A stretch of DNA of 64,000 nucleotides from an uncultured bacterium (GTDB taxonomy: Bacteria > Planctomycetota > JAJSAM01 > JAJVHW01), in assembly GCA_937996235.1 (NCBI GenBank), contig CALKVK010000012.1, positions 62,001 through 126,000 on the forward strand, read 5' to 3'. Numbering within the stretch: position 1 is the first letter of the stretch; the number at the start of each line of letters is the position of its first letter. This document shows, piece by piece, positions 61,431-64,000 of the stretch. The notes beneath the pieces were generated by a model that worked only from the letters and a program-made list of their open reading frames with translations, did not search any database and had not been told where the DNA came from. The position numbers and the translations under genes are program-made.

Positions 61431-62986
61431 CGCGCCGACTCCACGGGCACGAGACGCGCGCCGTCGTCGCGCAGCGTGTCGCCGTCGCGGAAGACGAGAC
61501 GCGTGACGCGCGCGCGGGTCGTGCCCGACGTCATGCCGACGCTCGCGGGCGACGCACCCTCCTCGCGCTTCGCGAGCGGGACCTCGCGCAGGGCGGGCGG
61601 GTCCGCCGCGCACGTCCCGACGAGCACGACCAGGCCGACGTCCTCCCGGCGCCCGTGCACGAAGACACCGCGCGCGTCGTGCTGGACGGCGGCGGACGCG
61701 CTCGCGCGACGCGACTGCTGCTCCGACTCCACCTCCGGCAGCGCGGGCTCGAGCGTCGCGTCGACGAACGTGAAGCGCGTGCCCTCGACGACGGGCAGCG
61801 CGAGGTGCACGGCGTCCACCTCGACACGGTGCGCGCTCCGGGCCGCAGGCGCCGCGCAGCGCGCGTCGAAGCGCGCGAGGGCGTCTGCAGCGCCCTCCGC
61901 GACGGCGAGCGCGGGCGGCACGAACGCCAGACGCACGCCGCTCGCCGACGCCGCCGCGGCGATCCGGTCCGGCGGCCCGCCGCGGAGCTCGGCGGCGCGC
62001 CAGGGCTTGGCGTCGTCGTCGTGATCGACTGCGGACGGACCGTACGGCGCCCACACGCCCACGGGCGGCAGCAGCGGCTCCGCCGGGAGCAGCGGCCACT
62101 CGCCCGGGGCGACGGGCAGCGCGCGCGTCCCCTCGGGCGCCGCGATCTCGCGCCGCCCGACGCGCACGCGCACGTCGACGTCGCCGAGCGTGATGCGTGT
62201 CGGCTCGCCGTCGCGGAGCGCCAACGTCGCGCGCAGGCACGTGAAGGCGAGCGCCGGCGCGACGCGGCGGCACTCGGGGGCGTCGAGCAGCCGCTCGGCG
62301 AGGGGACGCGTGGCGACGAGCTCGACGTCGAGCGCGACGAGCCCGGGCGCGAGCGGCCAGGCGACGAATGCGAGGCGCGCCCCCGTGCGGACGCCGCGCG
62401 TCTCCGGCGCCGTCACGACGGCGCCGTGGTCGAGTCCGGCCGGCCATGTCGCGACGCCGCGGGCGTCGTCGAGGACGAGCGCGTACGGGCGGGTGGTCGT
62501 CGCACAGCGGAGCAGCGTCTCCGGCACGGTGCCGTCGGCGCTGCGCGTCGCCTCGATCTCGACGTCGAGCGAGCGCTCGTAGCCCGCGCGGACGGCACCG
62601 GCGAGACGCGCGACGCGCGCGCGGACGGCCGGGTCCTCCGACGTCGTCTCGACGGTCCCGCCGGCGACGGCGACGACGTCGTCGAGCGGCGCGAACAGCT
62701 CGTCGACGTCGGGCCAGGCGGGCGCGGCGGGCGGCGGCGGAACGCAGGCGCGGTCGTCGCCGAACGGACCGAACCACGTCGGCCAGCCCTCGCCGTTCAG
62801 CACGTACGGCGGGAACGACGCGTCGTCGGCGACGAACGGCAGCTCGAACGACGCGTCCCCCTCGACCGCGAGCGCAGCCCCCGTCGGTCGAAGCGCGGCG
62901 ACGAGCGCGAGGCTGGCCGCGGCCGTCGCCGCGAGCCACCCCGCGCCCCGTCCCGCCCGCCCGCGCCTCGGTGCCGACCGCCCCAT
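61427..62986 (-). CDS. Secreted protein of unknown family, first gene of the operon
   Basis: 519 aa. A basic N-terminus and a hydrophobic helix (LAATAAASLALVAALRP) give a signal peptide or anchor. The body is beta-rich with YVLNGEGWPTWFGPFGDD near the start and long runs of Val/Ala strands. No family recognised. ATG 62986 has GGCGG upstream. It is the first gene of the three-gene operon whose promoter must lie in the repeat-filled stretch to its right. Confidence 0.66.
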   Translation of the reverse strand: MGRSAPRRGRAGRGAGWLAATAAASLALVAALRPTGAALAVEGDASFELPFVADDASFPPYVLNGEGWPTWFGPFGDDRACVPPPPAAPAWPDVDELFAPLDDVVAVAGGTVETTSEDPAVRARVARLAGAVRAGYERSLDVEIEATRSADGTVPETLLRCATTTRPYALVLDDARGVATWPAGLDHGAVVTAPETRGVRTGARLAFVAWPLAPGLVALDVELVATRPLAERLLDAPECRRVAPALAFTCLRATLALRDGEPTRITLGDVDVRVRVGRREIAAPEGTRALPVAPGEWPLLPAEPLLPPVGVWAPYGPSAVDHDDDAKPWRAAELRGGPPDRIAAAASASGVRLAFVPPALAVAEGAADALARFDARCAAPAARSAHRVEVDAVHLALPVVEGTRFTFVDATLEPALPEVESEQQSRRASASAAVQHDARGVFVHGRREDVGLVVLVGTCAADPPALREVPLAKREEGASPASVGMTSGTTRARVTRLVFRDGDTLRDDGARLVPVESAR

Positions 62987-63047
62987 CCGCCGATTGTGCC
63001 ACCGCGCGCCGCCCCCGCGCGCCCCAGTGCGGTCCGGGACGTGCGAT

Positions 63048-63373
63048 CGGGGACGGTCCTCGCCCAGGCTCAGCCCGCACCCTCTCGTTCCGAAGGGGAC
63101 GGTCCTGCACGCAGCCTCGCGGCGCAACCTCTCGTGACGATGGGGACACTCCTCAGCCTCGCGTGCCGCGCCGCGCCGCGCGTCCACATCGGACGCACGG
63201 TCGGGTCGCATCGACGCGGGGCGCCCGTGTGGCGCCCCAGTACTCGCAACGGCGGCGAGGAGTGTCCCCGTCGTCACGAGAACGCGCGTGGCGAGCGCGA
63301 ACGAGGACCGTCCCCTTCGTAACGACTCGTTGCGCCTCGAGCCTGCGCGAGGACCGTCCCCTTCGTAACGACC
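63048..63373. repeat. Nested palindromic cluster of GGGGACGGTCCT-type motifs
   Basis: GGGGACGGTCCT occurs at 63049 and 63095 on the plus strand and, as AGGACCGTCCCC, at about 63304 and 63350 on the minus strand; an inner pair, GGGGACACTCCT (63142) and AGGAGTGTCCCC (63259), faces inward. The inner arms extend to 24 bases (CTCGTGACGAYGGGGACACT and onward) with one mismatch. The whole forms a 325-bp imperfect inverted repeat. Motifs of this type are typical of REP sequences mobilised by RAYT-type transposases; no such gene is in the window. Confidence 0.7.
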
Positions 63374-63387
63374 GCGCGCCGTCTCTT

Positions 63388-63544
63388 CCGCCGGCGCGAG
63401 TGTGCGCAAGCACGCGCCAGTGCCGGCGGAGTGGTGCTCGCGGACAGTGCGGCCGAGGGGGTGGACGCAACCGACGTACGGGTCGCACGTCCGCGTGCAC
63501 CCCACTGGAGACGGAGGCACGACGCGTGCCTCGCACGCGGCGTG
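63388..63544. repeat. Dispersed hairpin repeat, copy C
   Basis: Left hairpin 63388-63429, core 63430-63507 (AGTGGTGCTCGCGGACAGTG to GTGCACCCCACT) and right hairpin 63518-63544 (CACGACGCGTGC, CTC, GCACGCGGCGTG). It matches copy A in layout, with compensated hairpins, and lies 6 kb away at the other end of the three-gene secreted-protein operon. The remaining non-coding DNA of this 615-bp gap (62987-63047 and 63545-63601) has a run of nine C at 63551 and nothing else I can name. Confidence 0.75.
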
Positions 63545-63601
63545 ACTCCCGCCCCCCCCCGATTCCGGAGGAGCAGGCGGGGCATCGGGGATGCTCTGCC
63601 G

Positions 63602-64000
63602 GTGCAGCCGCGCAAGGTCCTCGCCGAATCGACGACGCCCGCCGGGGAGCGCATCGTGCTCTCGTCGAGCTCCGGCTACTTCTCCGTCAGCGTTGGGCGC
63701 GACCTGCTGATGTCGAGCTCCGAGCACCACTCCGAGGAGCGGATGGCGGAGCTCGTCCTCGGCGACGTCGGCCCGCCCGGCTCCGCGGTGCTCGTGGGCG
63801 GCCTCGGGATGGGCTACACGCTGCGCGCCACGCTCGACCGCCTGCCCCCCGACGGACGCGCGGTCGTCGCCGAGTTCGTCCCGGCCGTCGTCGAGTGGAA
63901 CCGCGGCGCGCTCGCGCACCTCGCGCGGAGCCCCCTCGACGACCCGCGCGTCGAGCTGCGCGTCGAGGACGTCTTCGACACCGTCGCCGCACACCCCGGC
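63602..64000 (+). CDS. Spermidine-synthase-like methyltransferase-fold protein, 5' part
   Basis: The first 133 codons of a gene that continues past the right edge. From GTG 63602 the frame reads VLAESTTPAGERIVLSSSSG, SEHHSEERMAELVLGDV, then the SAM-type nucleotide motif VLVGGLGMGYTLR and acidic VVAEFVPAVVEWN, as in spermidine-synthase-family proteins. The frame is open to position 64000. Family members of this small type may not make polyamines, so the substrate is open. The start is tentative: no good Shine-Dalgarno is adjacent (GGAGGAGC lies about 30 bases upstream). Confidence 0.75.
   Translation, partial: MQPRKVLAESTTPAGERIVLSSSSGYFSVSVGRDLLMSSSEHHSEERMAELVLGDVGPPGSAVLVGGLGMGYTLRATLDRLPPDGRAVVAEFVPAVVEWNRGALAHLARSPLDDPRVELRVEDVFDTVAAHPG

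Noticed and set aside
63048..63544. A CRISPR array in the repeat-rich gap
   Set aside because: Repeats are inverted and irregularly spaced with long, partly related intervals. There are no uniform spacers and no cas gene.

Overview
The window is very GC-rich bacterial DNA (by eye well above 70 %), densely coded, with many GTG starts and ATGA/GTGA gene overlaps. Secreted TPR proteins, zinc-ribbon membrane proteins, carboxypeptidase-regulatory-like secreted proteins, a MoxR/Bat-type operon, an EboA/TatD pair and a bacterial ubiquitin-like conjugation operon are together reminiscent of a high-GC planctomycete or a relative. That is an inference: there is no rRNA or other phylogenetic marker here. 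I see no tRNA, rRNA, CRISPR array, transposase, integrase or phage gene.

Layout. 0-9.6 kb: a zinc-ribbon/TPR membrane protein; a sigma-54 activator (minus) divergent from a receiver plus degenerate-kinase protein (plus), with a near-consensus sigma-54 promoter and CGTTCA direct repeats between them; an eboA/TatD pair; a small lipoprotein. 9.6-17.4 kb: a lactate-utilisation cluster (lutA-lutB-lutC plus a fused FAD/Fe-S dehydrogenase), a charged secreted protein, a class II glutamine amidotransferase and a small membrane protein. 17.5-26.5 kb: an eight-gene, translationally coupled Bat-type operon (thioredoxin-like/TPR, MoxR ATPase, DUF58, DUF4381-like, two von Willebrand A proteins, TPR lipoprotein, BatD-like). 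26.5-30.8 kb: an aldo/keto reductase, a small membrane protein, a prenyltransferase-repeat secreted protein, a HAD phosphatase and a secreted Cys-containing protein.

30.8-38.9 kb (minus) is the highlight: nine genes, nearly all overlapping or abutting, in the order Ubl, E1, membrane JAB/JAMM peptidase, membrane FHA protein, two RING-like membrane proteins, a membrane trypsin-like protease, an E2 fused to a Cys-rich zinc module, and a third RING-like membrane protein. Every catalytic signature of a ubiquitin-like cycle is visible, and five or six of the products look membrane-anchored, which suggests a conjugation and signalling complex on the cytoplasmic face of the membrane.

39-64 kb: an M16 peptidase, a small helical-repeat protein, a sulfatase-fold membrane protein with a polytopic partner, a lipoprotein, then a rearranged spot where a duplicated 5' end of a sensor-kinase gene has cut into a secreted-protein gene. 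The intact kinase/regulator pair follows, with two secreted or lipid-anchored proteins downstream. A three-gene operon of unrecognised secreted proteins (57.3-63.0 kb) is flanked on both sides by hairpin-bearing dispersed repeats. A nested palindromic repeat cluster at 63.0-63.4 kb precedes a spermidine-synthase-like gene that runs off the right edge.
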